Made by a program: the position numbers and the translations under genes. The notes below the pieces were generated by a model, which had not been told where the DNA came from, ran no database searches, and saw only the letters and a list, made by a program, of their open reading frames with translations. Below, piece by piece: positions 25,154 through 35,601 of a DNA stretch of 64,000 nucleotides. Numbering within the stretch: position 1 is the stretch's first letter; each line of letters starts with the position of its first letter. Source of the DNA: Vibrio sp. 10N.286.49.B1 (lineage in GTDB: Bacteria > Pseudomonadota > Gammaproteobacteria > Enterobacterales > Vibrionaceae); assembly GCF_002873335.1 (NCBI RefSeq), contig NZ_MCUW01000012.1, positions 62,001-126,000 on the forward strand. Reading direction: 5' to 3'.

Positions 25154-26089
25154 TCAATTTGACGATTTAACTGGGGTTAGTGTGATTTTTCTTTTTCCCA
25201 TCCAACGCGGTAACATCGCTGAAAGCAAGTTAGCGATGACAATAAGTAATAGACCTATTAATTGTGACGCGCTGAAAACGACATCAAACAAAGTAAATTG
25301 CCAGAGCGCGGTAAACACAAGATTGGTATAAATGAGGGGAGCCACCTGAGAGTTGGTTGTCGCCAGTTGATACGCTTTGTAGCGGCTCGTTTGAGTATTA
25401 ATAACCATCACTGCCATTAACAACAACATGATTATCACGCCCCAACTCGCAGTACTTGAATACCACAGATGGCTTAAGGCCGTAGGCTCAATAAAAAGCA
25501 ATACCGGTACCAGCCCTATTCCAGCAAACAAGAACGTCCAGGCATTGTTCTCAATACCTGACATACTGCCTTTGGAGGCTTTGTGAAGGCTGAGCTGTGA
25601 GCCCGCATTGAATACACCCGACAGCAACCCAATCAAAATCTCTGGTTTGAAATTCAGACCACCGACCTCACCTGCCAGCAATAATACGCCAACGCTAGTT
25701 AGTAACAAAGACACGATAGTCATGCCGCTCAAATGAACTCGAAAAAACAACTTTTCGAATAATGCGATAAACAACGGTCCGGTACCGAACAACACCACAC
25801 TTTCTACTAACGATAAGGCCGTCAATGCATAAATAAAACATAGCTGGCAAGCCGCGATACTCAATGTTCGAATGACGAGGAGCCTCCACATACTTTTAGG
25901 AGGCAAACGAAGTGATGTAAAAGACAAGAAAACAAACAGTAAAATGGCAGGCACTAAAAATCGTAACAAGGTTAAATTACCAGAAGATAGCTCCGTCGAC
26001 AGGTATTTGGCTAAGACACCAGTAATGGACAAACTCAACGTAGACGACAACATGAACCCAATCGCTCGACGATTTTGACTATCTGACAT
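25154..26089 (-). CDS. EamA/DMT-family transporter
   Basis: A 311-residue inner-membrane protein with ten hydrophobic segments in two EamA repeats (residues ~10-135 and ~150-290), the drug/metabolite transporter fold. Members export amino acids, metabolites or drugs; the substrate cannot be read from sequence. The start at 26089 is favoured because GGGG of a ribosome binding site is just upstream; a GTG 24 bases earlier would add MRLKKRGL. It is divergent from a GcvA-like LysR gene 113 bases away, an arrangement that usually means that regulator controls it. Confidence 0.85.
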   Translation of the reverse strand: MSDSQNRRAIGFMLSSTLSLSITGVLAKYLSTELSSGNLTLLRFLVPAILLFVFLSFTSLRLPPKSMWRLLVIRTLSIAACQLCFIYALTALSLVESVVLFGTGPLFIALFEKLFFRVHLSGMTIVSLLLTSVGVLLLAGEVGGLNFKPEILIGLLSGVFNAGSQLSLHKASKGSMSGIENNAWTFLFAGIGLVPVLLFIEPTALSHLWYSSTASWGVIIMLLLMAVMVINTQTSRYKAYQLATTNSQVAPLIYTNLVFTALWQFTLFDVVFSASQLIGLLLIVIANLLSAMLPRWMGKRKITLTPVKSSN

Positions 26090-26202
26090 AAGACCCCTCT
26101 TTTTTAACCTCACTCAATAATTTTCATTATATTGATCAACGCCACAGTAAAATATTGAATAATTGTGAACTATATTGTTAGAAAAACTTACTGATTAAAA
26201 CG

Positions 26203-27147
26203 ATGAAAAAGTACGCACCTCTAAAATCAATATACGCTTTTGTGAAAGTGGCAGAAACGGGAAGTATGTCTCGTGCGGCTGAACAATTGAATGTCACTCA
26301 TTCTGCGGTCAGCCAGTCTATAAAGGCGCTTGAGAGTCAACTGGCTACCCAGCTCTTTCGGCGTGTAGGTCGACATATAGAGCTAAATTCGAATGGACAG
26401 CAGTACTATAGAGATGTCGCACCTGCGATTGAAAAAATCCTTGAAGCAAATGAAGCAATGCTTAATAGTGAGGGCAGCAATCGGTTAACCATAAATATGG
26501 TGAACTCTCTCGCCCTCCATTGGTGGATACCTAGGGTTCCTAGCTTACAAATCGCCGCCCCTCAGCTTGATATCCGTATCTCGAACCGAGTGGGAGCATT
26601 CAGCCTTGAAATGGAAGGCGTCGACGTCGCGCTCATCCATGATTCTATCGATGAGTGGCAAGATTATGTCTGTGAAAAACTCGCTGACGATGAACTGATA
26701 CTCGTGTGTAGTCCTACTGTTTTGAACAATAATCCCTCCATTTCCGTCGAGCAAATTATTGCTTCACATCCCGCTATTTCTGTCGCCAATAATCGACGTA
26801 AACACGATTGGCAGATCTGGTGTGAAGCGTACCAATTGTTACTTCCTACCTCTCCAAATAATTTAACATTTAATGCGTCAGTTCAAGCCATTCACGCCAC
26901 CATTCGAAACTTAGGTGTGTTAGTGACTCACCGACAGTTCGTCAAAGACGACATCGACCATGGGTTGCTTGTAGAGATAGGTGTTGCTGTAGCAAACCCA
27001 GTACAAGCCTTTTATTTTGCGTGCGCACCTGACAAACTCAAATCCGACAGCGTTATTGCGCTTCGGAATTGGTTACGACAAGAATTCCAACCAAGGCATG
27101 AACCCGACTATATCGTTTCCCCAAAGCTGCACAAACCTAACGTTTAA
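26203..27147 (+). CDS. LysR-family regulator, GcvA-like
   Basis: A 314-residue LysR protein. The helix-turn-helix is clear (SIYAFVKVAETGSMSRAA, VTHSAVSQSIKALESQLA, LFRRVGRHIELN), with the substrate domain following (NMVNSLALHWWIPR and RISNRVGAF). The early LKSIYAFVKVA resembles GcvA/AmpR-type members. It is divergent from the EamA transporter gene, its most likely target. Its 3' end overlaps the 3' end of the opposite-strand GntR gene by 11 bases. Confidence 0.9.
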   Translation: MKKYAPLKSIYAFVKVAETGSMSRAAEQLNVTHSAVSQSIKALESQLATQLFRRVGRHIELNSNGQQYYRDVAPAIEKILEANEAMLNSEGSNRLTINMVNSLALHWWIPRVPSLQIAAPQLDIRISNRVGAFSLEMEGVDVALIHDSIDEWQDYVCEKLADDELILVCSPTVLNNNPSISVEQIIASHPAISVANNRRKHDWQIWCEAYQLLLPTSPNNLTFNASVQAIHATIRNLGVLVTHRQFVKDDIDHGLLVEIGVAVANPVQAFYFACAPDKLKSDSVIALRNWLRQEFQPRHEPDYIVSPKLHKPNV

Positions 27148-27835
27148 GATAATGCTTGTAAGAATACGTATTCGGTTTAAAACTCAATTTGGTAAATTCA
27201 AAAACACGACCATCTTTAAGTTTCCCCACCGATAACAAACGAATAATCGGCTCATCAGGTGACAAATCGAACACGTCACACAAGTGTTTATCTGGCATCA
27301 CGGCTTCAAAATCTTGCTGTGCACCATCAATCTCCATACCCAAATCACGTTCAAGATACTGATACTTTGACCCTTCGAGTGATTGCACGTTCATTTGTGG
27401 GAACATCGCCATTGGCATATACGAATCTTCATAAATCGAAGGACAGCCATTAATCAATTTGAATCTGCGAATAAAATAGACTTTATCTTGAATGTCTATT
27501 TCTAGTGTTTTGGCGATCTCTTCATCAGGATCAATTAGCTTAAATTCAACAACACGATATTCAAGATTAAAGCCGGTTTCGACCATATATTCACTGGTAC
27601 TACGTAAGTTTGACATTGAACCCGTCATTGTCTTACCTATCACGGTTGAGCCGGCACCTTGTTTCTTTTCGACCAGTCCCAATTTTACAAGCTCTTCAAT
27701 GGCTTTTCGTATTGTGATTCGACTCACTGAATAGTGCGCAATGAGCTCCTTTTCCGTTGGTAAGGTATCCCCAATTGAAAATTCGTCGGAATCGATACGA
27801 GCCTTAATTCTCTGCATCACTTTTTTGTATAGCAT
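27137..27835 (-). CDS. GntR/HutC-family regulator (UTRA domain) of the alpha-glucoside operon
   Basis: A 232-residue repressor. The winged helix (GDTLPTEKELIAHYSVSRITIRKAIEELVKLGLVEKKQGAGS) fills residues ~20-65 and the effector-binding UTRA domain residues ~85-228 (VYFIRRFKLING, YEDSYMPMAMFP, FDLSPDEPIIRLLSV). UTRA repressors such as TreR and NagR bind sugar phosphates. It is divergent from an alpha-glucoside PTS/GH4 operon, so the inducer is probably the imported 6-phospho-disaccharide or a product of it. A palindrome 16 bases upstream of its start is the likely operator. Confidence 0.9.
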   Translation of the reverse strand: MLYKKVMQRIKARIDSDEFSIGDTLPTEKELIAHYSVSRITIRKAIEELVKLGLVEKKQGAGSTVIGKTMTGSMSNLRSTSEYMVETGFNLEYRVVEFKLIDPDEEIAKTLEIDIQDKVYFIRRFKLINGCPSIYEDSYMPMAMFPQMNVQSLEGSKYQYLERDLGMEIDGAQQDFEAVMPDKHLCDVFDLSPDEPIIRLLSVGKLKDGRVFEFTKLSFKPNTYSYKHYLKR

Positions 27836-27850
27836 CTCATTTCCTCTTAC

Positions 27851-27868
27851 GTACTGCGTTTACAGTAC
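27851..27868. promoter_or_regulatory. Operator for the UTRA repressor
   Basis: GTACTG (27851-27856) and CAGTAC (27863-27868) form a perfect 6-bp dyad with a 6-base spacer, between the divergent regulator and PTS operon and close to the regulator's start. It fits GntR/HutC operators in form. Confidence 0.55.
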
Positions 27869-28121
27869 ACACCAAGAAAAGACAAATCAATAACCTATTT
27901 CACCAAATGATAGACCAATTACGCCCCGCAAGGGCTTTGAACGATCAATTCATTACTAAAAGATACTAAAAACCCAATATAGATATTTTATTTGTACTAG
28001 ATCACAAATGAAAGGTTATGTATTTGTCATGCCAGATGGTGAAGAGTAACGTACATGCTATCGAAAGATAGAACATCGATAACAAACCAATAGAAGTTCA
28101 AATAACAAAAAGGACCTTTCC

Positions 28122-29744
28122 ATGTTAAGTGCAATTCAACGCTTAGGTGGAGCAATGTTTACCCCGGTTTTGCTGTTTCCATTTGTTGGCATACTAGTTG
28201 GATTAACCATTGTTCTAAAAAACCCTACCTTTGTCGGCGACCTGGCTGATAAAGACGGTTTGTATTACCAAGTATTACAAGTCATAGAAGAAGGTGGCTG
28301 GACCATTTTCCGTAATATGGCCCTACTATTTGCCGTTGGCTTACCCATCGGGCTTGCAAAGACGGCTCATGCTCGAGCAGTGATGGTTGTCATGGTTTCA
28401 TACCTAACCTTCAACTACTTCGTCGGGGCGATGGGCGGATTCTGGGGCGAGTATTTTGGCGTAGACTTTTCACTTGCGATTGGTGGGACGTCAGGACTAA
28501 CCGAGATTGCTGGTATCAAAACTTTAGATACAGGGATCTTTGGCGCCATCATTATTTCCGGGCTTGTCACGTGGATTCACAACGAAACATTTGAAAAACA
28601 GCTGCCCCCTTATCTCGGCATTTTCCAAGGAGCATCCTATGTAGCAATGGTGTCATTCATCGCTATGCTACCCGCAGCTTGGCTAACACTCTATATCTGG
28701 CCATCTATTCAACACGGCATCATGAACCTGCAAGGTTTCATGGTCGAATCAGGGGCATTTGGTGTATGGCTATATACTTTCTTGGAACGCATTCTCATTC
28801 CTACCGGTTTACATCATTTTGTTTATACCCCGTTCGTTTATGGCAACGTCGTCACACCAAACGGTATTGTCGTTGACTGGTTTACTAATTTGGAAATGTT
28901 CACGCAATCTGGTCAGGCGATGAAAGACCTATTTCCCGCTGGTGGTTTTGCACTGCACGGAAATTCAAAAATATTCGGTTGTACCGGTATCGCATTGGCG
29001 ATGTACCAAACGGCAAAACCTGAAAACCGTAAAAAAGTCGCTGCCTTGTTAATACCTGCCACGCTCACTGCTGTGATGGTCGGCATTACAGAGCCATTAG
29101 AGTTTACGTTCTTGTTTATTGCACCTTGGTTATTCGCTTTTCATGCCGTCCTAGCTGGAACAATGGCGATGGTGATGTACAGCTTTGGTGTCGTCGGAAA
29201 TATGGGTGGCGGTTTAATTGAGTTCGTGACCGGGAACTGGATTCCACTTCTCGGTAATCACACCAGTATGGTAATTACACAAATTGCCATTGGTCTTTGT
29301 TTCACTGCAATCTATTACGTCTCGTTTAAATACTTAATTATAAAGTTCGACGTGCAAATTGCAGGACGCGGCGAAGCGGAAATGAAACTCCACAACAAAC
29401 AAGACTTTAATCAAAAACATGGCATCAAAGGCAAGGGAAATGCTGGTCATGCAACACCATTGCAAATTCAAGCAATAGAAACGCTTGAAGGACTGGGCGG
29501 GCTCGACAACATCGCTGACCTAAGCAACTGCGCAACTCGACTACGTGTCACCGTTAAAGAGGCAAACAAAGTGATGTCGGCGGAATACTTCATGAGCACA
29601 GGCGCTGTCAACCTAGTTAAAAATGGCAACGCGGTTCAGGTCATCATCGGCTTAAACGTCCCCCAACTTCGCGAGGAGTGTGAAAAATTGGTGAGCGCAG
29701 CAAAAACAGTTGATGTCTCATTGACACCCGCTACTCAGCTTTAA
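28122..29744 (+). CDS. Alpha-glucoside PTS transporter, IICB component
   Basis: A 540-residue phosphotransferase permease. The IIC domain occupies residues ~1-420 with about ten membrane segments and glucose-family motifs (TGLHHFVYTPF, FALHGNSKIFGCTG, GITEPLEFTFLF). The IIB domain fills the C-terminal ~90 residues with its phospho-Cys in IADLSNCATRLRVTV. The order is IICB without a fused IIA, so a cytosolic Crr-type IIA must supply phosphate. AAAAGGA precedes the ATG. The family (AglA, MalB types) moves maltose, sucrose isomers and similar alpha-glucosides as 6-phosphates, which the next gene product splits. Confidence 0.9.
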   Translation: MLSAIQRLGGAMFTPVLLFPFVGILVGLTIVLKNPTFVGDLADKDGLYYQVLQVIEEGGWTIFRNMALLFAVGLPIGLAKTAHARAVMVVMVSYLTFNYFVGAMGGFWGEYFGVDFSLAIGGTSGLTEIAGIKTLDTGIFGAIIISGLVTWIHNETFEKQLPPYLGIFQGASYVAMVSFIAMLPAAWLTLYIWPSIQHGIMNLQGFMVESGAFGVWLYTFLERILIPTGLHHFVYTPFVYGNVVTPNGIVVDWFTNLEMFTQSGQAMKDLFPAGGFALHGNSKIFGCTGIALAMYQTAKPENRKKVAALLIPATLTAVMVGITEPLEFTFLFIAPWLFAFHAVLAGTMAMVMYSFGVVGNMGGGLIEFVTGNWIPLLGNHTSMVITQIAIGLCFTAIYYVSFKYLIIKFDVQIAGRGEAEMKLHNKQDFNQKHGIKGKGNAGHATPLQIQAIETLEGLGGLDNIADLSNCATRLRVTVKEANKVMSAEYFMSTGAVNLVKNGNAVQVIIGLNVPQLREECEKLVSAAKTVDVSLTPATQL

Positions 29745-29864
29745 ATGAGTCGGAAAAAGCAGGTGAACACACTTTATAACGCAATGATTAACCAATAATA
29801 AAACAAACCATTTTTCTTTAAATTAACAATAATCAAGGGCGGTAATACGCCGCCCAAATTTTGA

Positions 29865-31214
<1,350 letters not shown>

Positions 31215-31265
31215 CCATTAGGTCTTAGCCCTGCTGATAGTAGGGCTAAGACTATTGAGGATATT

Positions 31266-32249
31266 ATGAAATACAAACAAATAAAAGACATGCAGGCTTC
31301 AGCGATTGGATTTGGCTGCTGGGCGATTGGCGGCACATGGAACAACGTCACTGACGAGAATTCAATTAGCACTATTCATGCCGCAATCGATGAAGGCATT
31401 AATTTTTTCGACGTTGCACCTGTGTATGGCAAAGGTCATGCTGAATCAGTACTGGGGCAAGCACTCTCGGGTACCCCACGTGATAAGGTCATCATAGCCA
31501 GTAAATGTGGCTTGCCTTGGGATCCGACTGATCCAAATAAAAAAACAAGAAAAGACCTGTCACACAACAGCATCGTTGTTGAGGTTGAGCAAAGCCTAAA
31601 ACGCCTTGGAACAGATTACCTGGATTTGTATCAAGTTCATTGGCCCGATCCTAATACGCCAATCGACGAAACAGCGCACGCTCTAAAAATACTAAAAGAA
31701 CAGGGAAAGATTCGCCATATTGGCGTCTCAAATTACAGTTTAGACATGATAGAGCAGATGCAGTCTGTTGTGGAAGTCGCTACCGTTCAAGGTTTATATA
31801 ACCTCATAGAGCAGAACCCAGATCACTACCATAACATCCCACTTCAATATCGAACTCGTGATGAAATGCTTCCTTATTGTCAGCAACATGATATGAAGTA
31901 CTTGCCATACAGCCCTCTCATGCAAGGATTACTAACGGGTACATTCAAAGCTCAACACAACTTTGATGATAAAGATGATCGTCGTAACAACCCTAAACTC
32001 AACGGTGAGCTGTTTAAAGACATTTATTTCCCTTGCGCAATGGCGCTAAAAACACTGGCCGATTCTGCAGGTCTTCCACTTTCCCACTTAGCAATCCATT
32101 GGATGGTAAACCAAGAAAGTATAGGTTCGGTTATAGCGGGGGCGCATACCGTTAGTCAAGCCAAAGAAAATGCTCGTTTCTTACGGTCAGACGTGAGCCA
32201 AGCACTATTACACGAAGCAGAATCTATTGTGGCGAAGTGGATAGTGTAG
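31266..32249 (+). CDS. Aldo/keto reductase
   Basis: A 327-residue NADPH-type oxidoreductase with a TIM-barrel layout. The catalytic tetrad is visible: Asp and Tyr in FFDVAPVYGKG, Lys in IIASKCG, and His in YQVHWPDP. The cofactor segment SVIAGAHTVSQAKENARF is near the C-terminus. It resembles YajO/Tas-like reductases more than the substrate-specific ones. Sitting between the GH4 gene and the SemiSWEET gene, it may reduce a sugar carbonyl released by the pathway. That role is an inference from position. Confidence 0.85.
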   Translation: MKYKQIKDMQASAIGFGCWAIGGTWNNVTDENSISTIHAAIDEGINFFDVAPVYGKGHAESVLGQALSGTPRDKVIIASKCGLPWDPTDPNKKTRKDLSHNSIVVEVEQSLKRLGTDYLDLYQVHWPDPNTPIDETAHALKILKEQGKIRHIGVSNYSLDMIEQMQSVVEVATVQGLYNLIEQNPDHYHNIPLQYRTRDEMLPYCQQHDMKYLPYSPLMQGLLTGTFKAQHNFDDKDDRRNNPKLNGELFKDIYFPCAMALKTLADSAGLPLSHLAIHWMVNQESIGSVIAGAHTVSQAKENARFLRSDVSQALLHEAESIVAKWIV

Positions 32250-32259
32250 AGAGCAATAC

Positions 32260-32568
32260 ATGATGGATATTACGTTATTAGGCTATCTTGCGGCAATATG
32301 CACTACGTGCTCCTTTGTTCCGCAAGTACTGCACATATTGAAAACTCGAAATACCGATTCTATCTCCCTTATGATGTATAGCATTTTCGTCAGTGGTGTT
32401 GCCCTGTGGCTGATATATGGCTTACTTATCGATGATCTACCCATTGTCGTTGCTAACAGCATCACATTTATACTTGCATCAACGATATTAAGCCTAAAAG
32501 TCCGTGATGTGGCTAGCCTGAAGTCAACAAATCAGAACAAACTCGGTCAACACCACACGGTAAAATAG
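32260..32568 (+). CDS. SemiSWEET sugar transporter
   Basis: A 102-residue membrane protein with three hydrophobic segments (residues ~5-25, ~40-58, ~65-85), the half-unit of the SWEET family that works as a dimer. The PQ-loop signature reads FVPQVLHILKTRNTDSIS, with the Pro-Gln and the following TRNTDSIS matching bacterial SemiSWEETs. It lets sugars cross the inner membrane down their gradient. It starts 10 bases after the aldo/keto reductase stop, so it belongs to the alpha-glucoside operon, possibly releasing glucose or a reduced sugar. Confidence 0.9.
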   Translation: MMDITLLGYLAAICTTCSFVPQVLHILKTRNTDSISLMMYSIFVSGVALWLIYGLLIDDLPIVVANSITFILASTILSLKVRDVASLKSTNQNKLGQHHTVK

Positions 32569-32586
32569 TTTATAAAGCTCATAGCT

Positions 32587-32607
32587 GCACACCAGGAGCT
32601 GGTGTGC
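32587..32607. repeat. Hairpin at the end of the alpha-glucoside operon
   Basis: GCACACCA (32587-32594) and TGGTGTGC (32600-32607) form a perfect 8-bp stem with a 5-base loop, 18 bases past the SemiSWEET stop. No T-run. Confidence 0.5.
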
Positions 32608-32671
32608 TCCCTAGTAGACACTCGGCATTCACAAGTATTAGAGTTGCGTTAGTCAGAGCAGCCAAAAAACA

Positions 32672-32708
32672 AAAGCGAGAGAACCGAACTGGCTCCCTCG
32701 CTTTAAAT
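32672..32708 (-). terminator. Minus-strand terminator-like hairpin
   Basis: Read leftward, AAAGCGAGGGAGCC pairs with GGTTCTCTCGCTTT through 14 positions, two of them G-U, and is followed by TTTTGTTTTTT. On the plus strand the same positions would be A-C mismatches. No minus-strand gene is seen to end here. Confidence 0.5.
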
Positions 32709-32793
32709 TATTAAAAAGAAAAACATCCGATGCTTTACTATCTCCGTCAACCTCCTACAATGTGCACAAATTTAAAAATTGAGGTTTTCATTC

Positions 32794-33732
32794 ATGTCCA
32801 TTCAATGGTTTCCGGGCCACATGCACAAGGCACTTAAAGAGATTGAGGAAGTCATTCCGCAAGTCGATGTCATTATCGAAGTCCTTGATGCTCGAATTCC
32901 TTTTAGTAGTGAGAACCCAACGATAGCGACGTTACGAGGCGATAAGCCCGTCGTTAAAGTGCTAAACAAGCGTGATTTGGCTGATCCTGAAAAAACGGAA
33001 TTGTGGATCAACCACCTTGAAAAAGAACAAGGCGTAAAAGCGATCGCTATTACCACTAGCAACCCACACGAAGTGCAGCAAATCTTGGATCTGTGCCGAA
33101 AACTGGCGCCTAATCGCGAAAGCATTGGCAAGAACATCCGCACCATGATTATGGGTATCCCTAACGTAGGTAAATCAACCATCATCAACAGCCTGGCGGG
33201 TCGAACTATCGCAGTGACGGGTAACCAACCAGCAGTAACGCGCCGCCAGCAACGAATTAATCTCCAGAATGGTGTCGTCTTGTCTGATACTCCTGGTGTA
33301 CTTTGGCCAAAAGTAGAGAACCCGCACAGTGGTTTTCGCCTTGCCGCTACGGGCGCGGTAAAAGATACGGCCATGGAATACGACGAAGTGGCGTTTTATA
33401 CGGTTGAATATCTTGCTCAGTACTACGCAGAGCGCTTAAAAGACCGCTATCAAATCGAAGAAGATCTTCCAGAGTCTGATCTAGAACTGATGGAGCTGAT
33501 CGGCAAAAAACGCGGCGCATTGCAGTCGGGTGGCCGCGTTAACCTTCACAAAGCCTCAGAGATATTGCTCCACGAACTACGCAGCGGCACATTAGGGCAG
33601 ATTACTTTGGAACTTCCAGAGATGATTACTAAAGAGCTCGTGGAAGTTGAGATTGAAGAAGCGAGAAAAACCGAAGCCAAAATTAAGAAAAAAGAAGAAC
33701 GTCGTAAGCGTTATCTAAAGAACAAACGCTAG
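32794..33732 (+). CDS. ylqF: Ribosome biogenesis GTPase YlqF/RbgA
   Basis: A 312-residue circularly permuted GTPase. The G-motif order is G4 (LNKRD near residue 60), G1 (GIPNVGKST near 120) and G3 (DTPGVL near 165), as in the YlqF/YawG family, which matures the 50S subunit. It opens with the family's SIQWFPGHMHKALKEI. The C-terminal ~40 residues are rich in Lys, Glu and Arg (KIKKKEERRKRYL), an rRNA-binding tail. The ATG at 32794 is used; a TTG 15 bases earlier is in frame. TGAGG lies at 32780. Confidence 0.95.
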   Translation: MSIQWFPGHMHKALKEIEEVIPQVDVIIEVLDARIPFSSENPTIATLRGDKPVVKVLNKRDLADPEKTELWINHLEKEQGVKAIAITTSNPHEVQQILDLCRKLAPNRESIGKNIRTMIMGIPNVGKSTIINSLAGRTIAVTGNQPAVTRRQQRINLQNGVVLSDTPGVLWPKVENPHSGFRLAATGAVKDTAMEYDEVAFYTVEYLAQYYAERLKDRYQIEEDLPESDLELMELIGKKRGALQSGGRVNLHKASEILLHELRSGTLGQITLELPEMITKELVEVEIEEARKTEAKIKKKEERRKRYLKNKR

Positions 33733-33760
33733 CGGTCTCTCTGGCACCTTGAATTCACAC

Positions 33761-33788
33761 AAAACGCTCCTGCAATAGGAGCGTTTTT
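33761..33788 (+). terminator. Terminator of ylqF
   Basis: AAAACGCTCCT (33761-33771) pairs with AGGAGCGTTTT (33777-33787) around a 5-base loop, followed by more Ts, 28 bases after the stop. Confidence 0.9.
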
Positions 33789-33934
33789 TTATTACTAGAC
33801 CACGGCAATATCTCTATTGCTCGAGTTTCTAAAAACCTAAATGGCACAGATTGATGAGTAGGCACATGGCCTGTTTACCTGCGTTGCCTTCTGGTTACCT
33901 ACAATATCGATAGTTGTCCAGTACAGGTATTTAA

Positions 33935-34930
33935 TTACAATACAGGTGACATTGTCACCGTACCACTCATAAATAACCCCCACCCCAGCAAGATGTAAAA
34001 TGTACTGATGCACAGTGGTCTTATCTGTCGCCATAATAATACGCCCTTTGGCTCAACCGCGTTCACTGGGCTTTTACTGGAAAGTCGTCTATCCAAGCTA
34101 TATCCAGCCAATGACACGAGCAAGAGAGACAAAAAGCTACCGATAAAACTCGCCACTAATAATAGGGTCGCCACCGTTCGATCAAACCACAATGCACTGT
34201 ACAGAAAAATCAAGCTCGTACTCAAACACGGCCTAAGTGCAATAACGCCCATAACAGCATAGGAGGACAAAGCATGCGATTTCAACGTCGAAGGTAGCAA
34301 CCTAGACCATCGTGTCTTCGTCGATAAGTTCAGCACAGGCACCCCGCACGGTTTTAAATTCGCTCTACTTGAATCATGCGTATTGCGTGCAATGTAGGTT
34401 CTTAGTACGTCGCCTTTTTTTAGCAACCATGACATCAACCCTAACGCTCCCAGTATTGCCATGGCCGCACCGACTATTTGATTTAATCCACCAACTAAAG
34501 TGATGGTATCTTTGAATCCCAATGCTAAGACCCATTGAATAACAGTCACGACCAGGTAGGTGCTAACACCCTGAATTAGGTTTATCAACAAGGCTAATAA
34601 CACTACCTTAGCGAGCGTTGGCCGAGTATCACGCATCGCGATAAACAAGACTGACTTACCATGCCCAGGCCCTAATGAATGCACAAATCCGTAGGCAAAG
34701 ACTCCAAAGCCTATCAGCCAAAAATTAATACTTAATTGGTTATCAGGGTCATCAACATGGTCTAGTCCTTCCAGCATAGTCTCTAGAAGGTCACGCTGGA
34801 ATGACTGCAACATCCAACGCACCATCCACCAGTTTTCATGTAGCCACCATAGCGAACACAAAAGCCCAGCACTGAACAAAACAACAAACGCTACCCTAGC
34901 AACCAGCACCTTACACACTCTACTATCCAC
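33935..34930 (-). CDS. zevB: NicO/RcnA-like transporter, ZevB
   Basis: A 331-residue inner-membrane protein with about seven hydrophobic segments. The family motif HSLGPGHGKS is in the second transmembrane region (near residue 84) and is expected to bind metal. The NicO/NiCoT family exports nickel and cobalt in RcnA. The preceding DUF1007 gene and the Zur-box context point to the zinc-uptake branch known as ZevAB in Haemophilus and Vibrio. Its start overlaps the DUF1007 gene by eight bases, and the ShyB-like gene precedes that, so the three look like one operon. Confidence 0.8.
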   Translation of the reverse strand: MDSRVCKVLVARVAFVVLFSAGLLCSLWWLHENWWMVRWMLQSFQRDLLETMLEGLDHVDDPDNQLSINFWLIGFGVFAYGFVHSLGPGHGKSVLFIAMRDTRPTLAKVVLLALLINLIQGVSTYLVVTVIQWVLALGFKDTITLVGGLNQIVGAAMAILGALGLMSWLLKKGDVLRTYIARNTHDSSRANLKPCGVPVLNLSTKTRWSRLLPSTLKSHALSSYAVMGVIALRPCLSTSLIFLYSALWFDRTVATLLLVASFIGSFLSLLLVSLAGYSLDRRLSSKSPVNAVEPKGVLLWRQIRPLCISTFYILLGWGLFMSGTVTMSPVL

Positions 34931-35561
34931 ACCCTATACTCACCTTCTGGCTAAAATGCTGACCAAGCTCTGAGTCTTCAACGCTATCTCTCTCCAGCGA
35001 CATCGCGTATTGCTGGATAGCCTGTGACGGTTCGGGTTGCTGCAATGCAACTCGGCAAGATACCGATAATGCAGGGTCGATAACAATCGCCTGTTTAGAT
35101 TTCCATGTAATATCGATAAAGTAAGTATTATCGTACGTTTGAATATCTAGGCGCTGATTTGATACATCAACTGGCTTTGATAGTGGCAAAATAAAGGTGA
35201 GCACCATACGTCTTCCCTGCTTAGTCAGCGAATAAACCGAAGGGATGCGAAATTTTAAAGGCTGACCATCAACATAAAGGTAAGTAAAGTAATGGGTATT
35301 GAGAAGATTAGACATCAAGCGTTGAGCTTCCAATTGTGACTTTACCTCATCACTAAAAATCGAAAAATCCCCATCGAGGGCATAAGCACTAGTAAAGGGA
35401 TCAAATACCCACTCCATTTCTAAGCTATCTATTTGCGTTGCCTCCCCTTGTAACGTCAAGGTGTTACCAATCCAAGAATGTGGATGCGCCTGAGACGGCA
35501 TAGGAAGTAGTAATATAGATAGCAGTAAGGCCGCTGTTAGTAGCATTATCAAAGGTTGCAT
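34923..35561 (-). CDS. zevA: Periplasmic DUF1007 protein, ZevA
   Basis: A 212-residue secreted protein of the DUF1007 family. The signal peptide is at residues 1-27, ending PMPSQA, followed by the family's HPHSWIGN, whose two His could bind metal. The start at 35561 is chosen for this signal peptide; the in-frame ATG at 35612 overlaps the upstream gene by 11 bases and could serve by translational coupling, but would bury the signal. ZevA works with ZevB in zinc acquisition in Haemophilus. It sits between the ShyB-like and ZevB genes. Confidence 0.8.
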   Translation of the reverse strand: MQPLIMLLTAALLLSILLLPMPSQAHPHSWIGNTLTLQGEATQIDSLEMEWVFDPFTSAYALDGDFSIFSDEVKSQLEAQRLMSNLLNTHYFTYLYVDGQPLKFRIPSVYSLTKQGRRMVLTFILPLSKPVDVSNQRLDIQTYDNTYFIDITWKSKQAIVIDPALSVSCRVALQQPEPSQAIQQYAMSLERDSVEDSELGQHFSQKVSIGCG

Positions 35562-35601
35562 CGTTGACACTCTAACCCCAGATAGATAGCACAAAAGCCA
35601 C

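Noticed and set aside
27991..28009. CRP site before the PTS gene
   Set aside because: TTTGT and ACAAA form a dyad, but the TGTGA-N6-TCACA pattern is poorly met on the left side.
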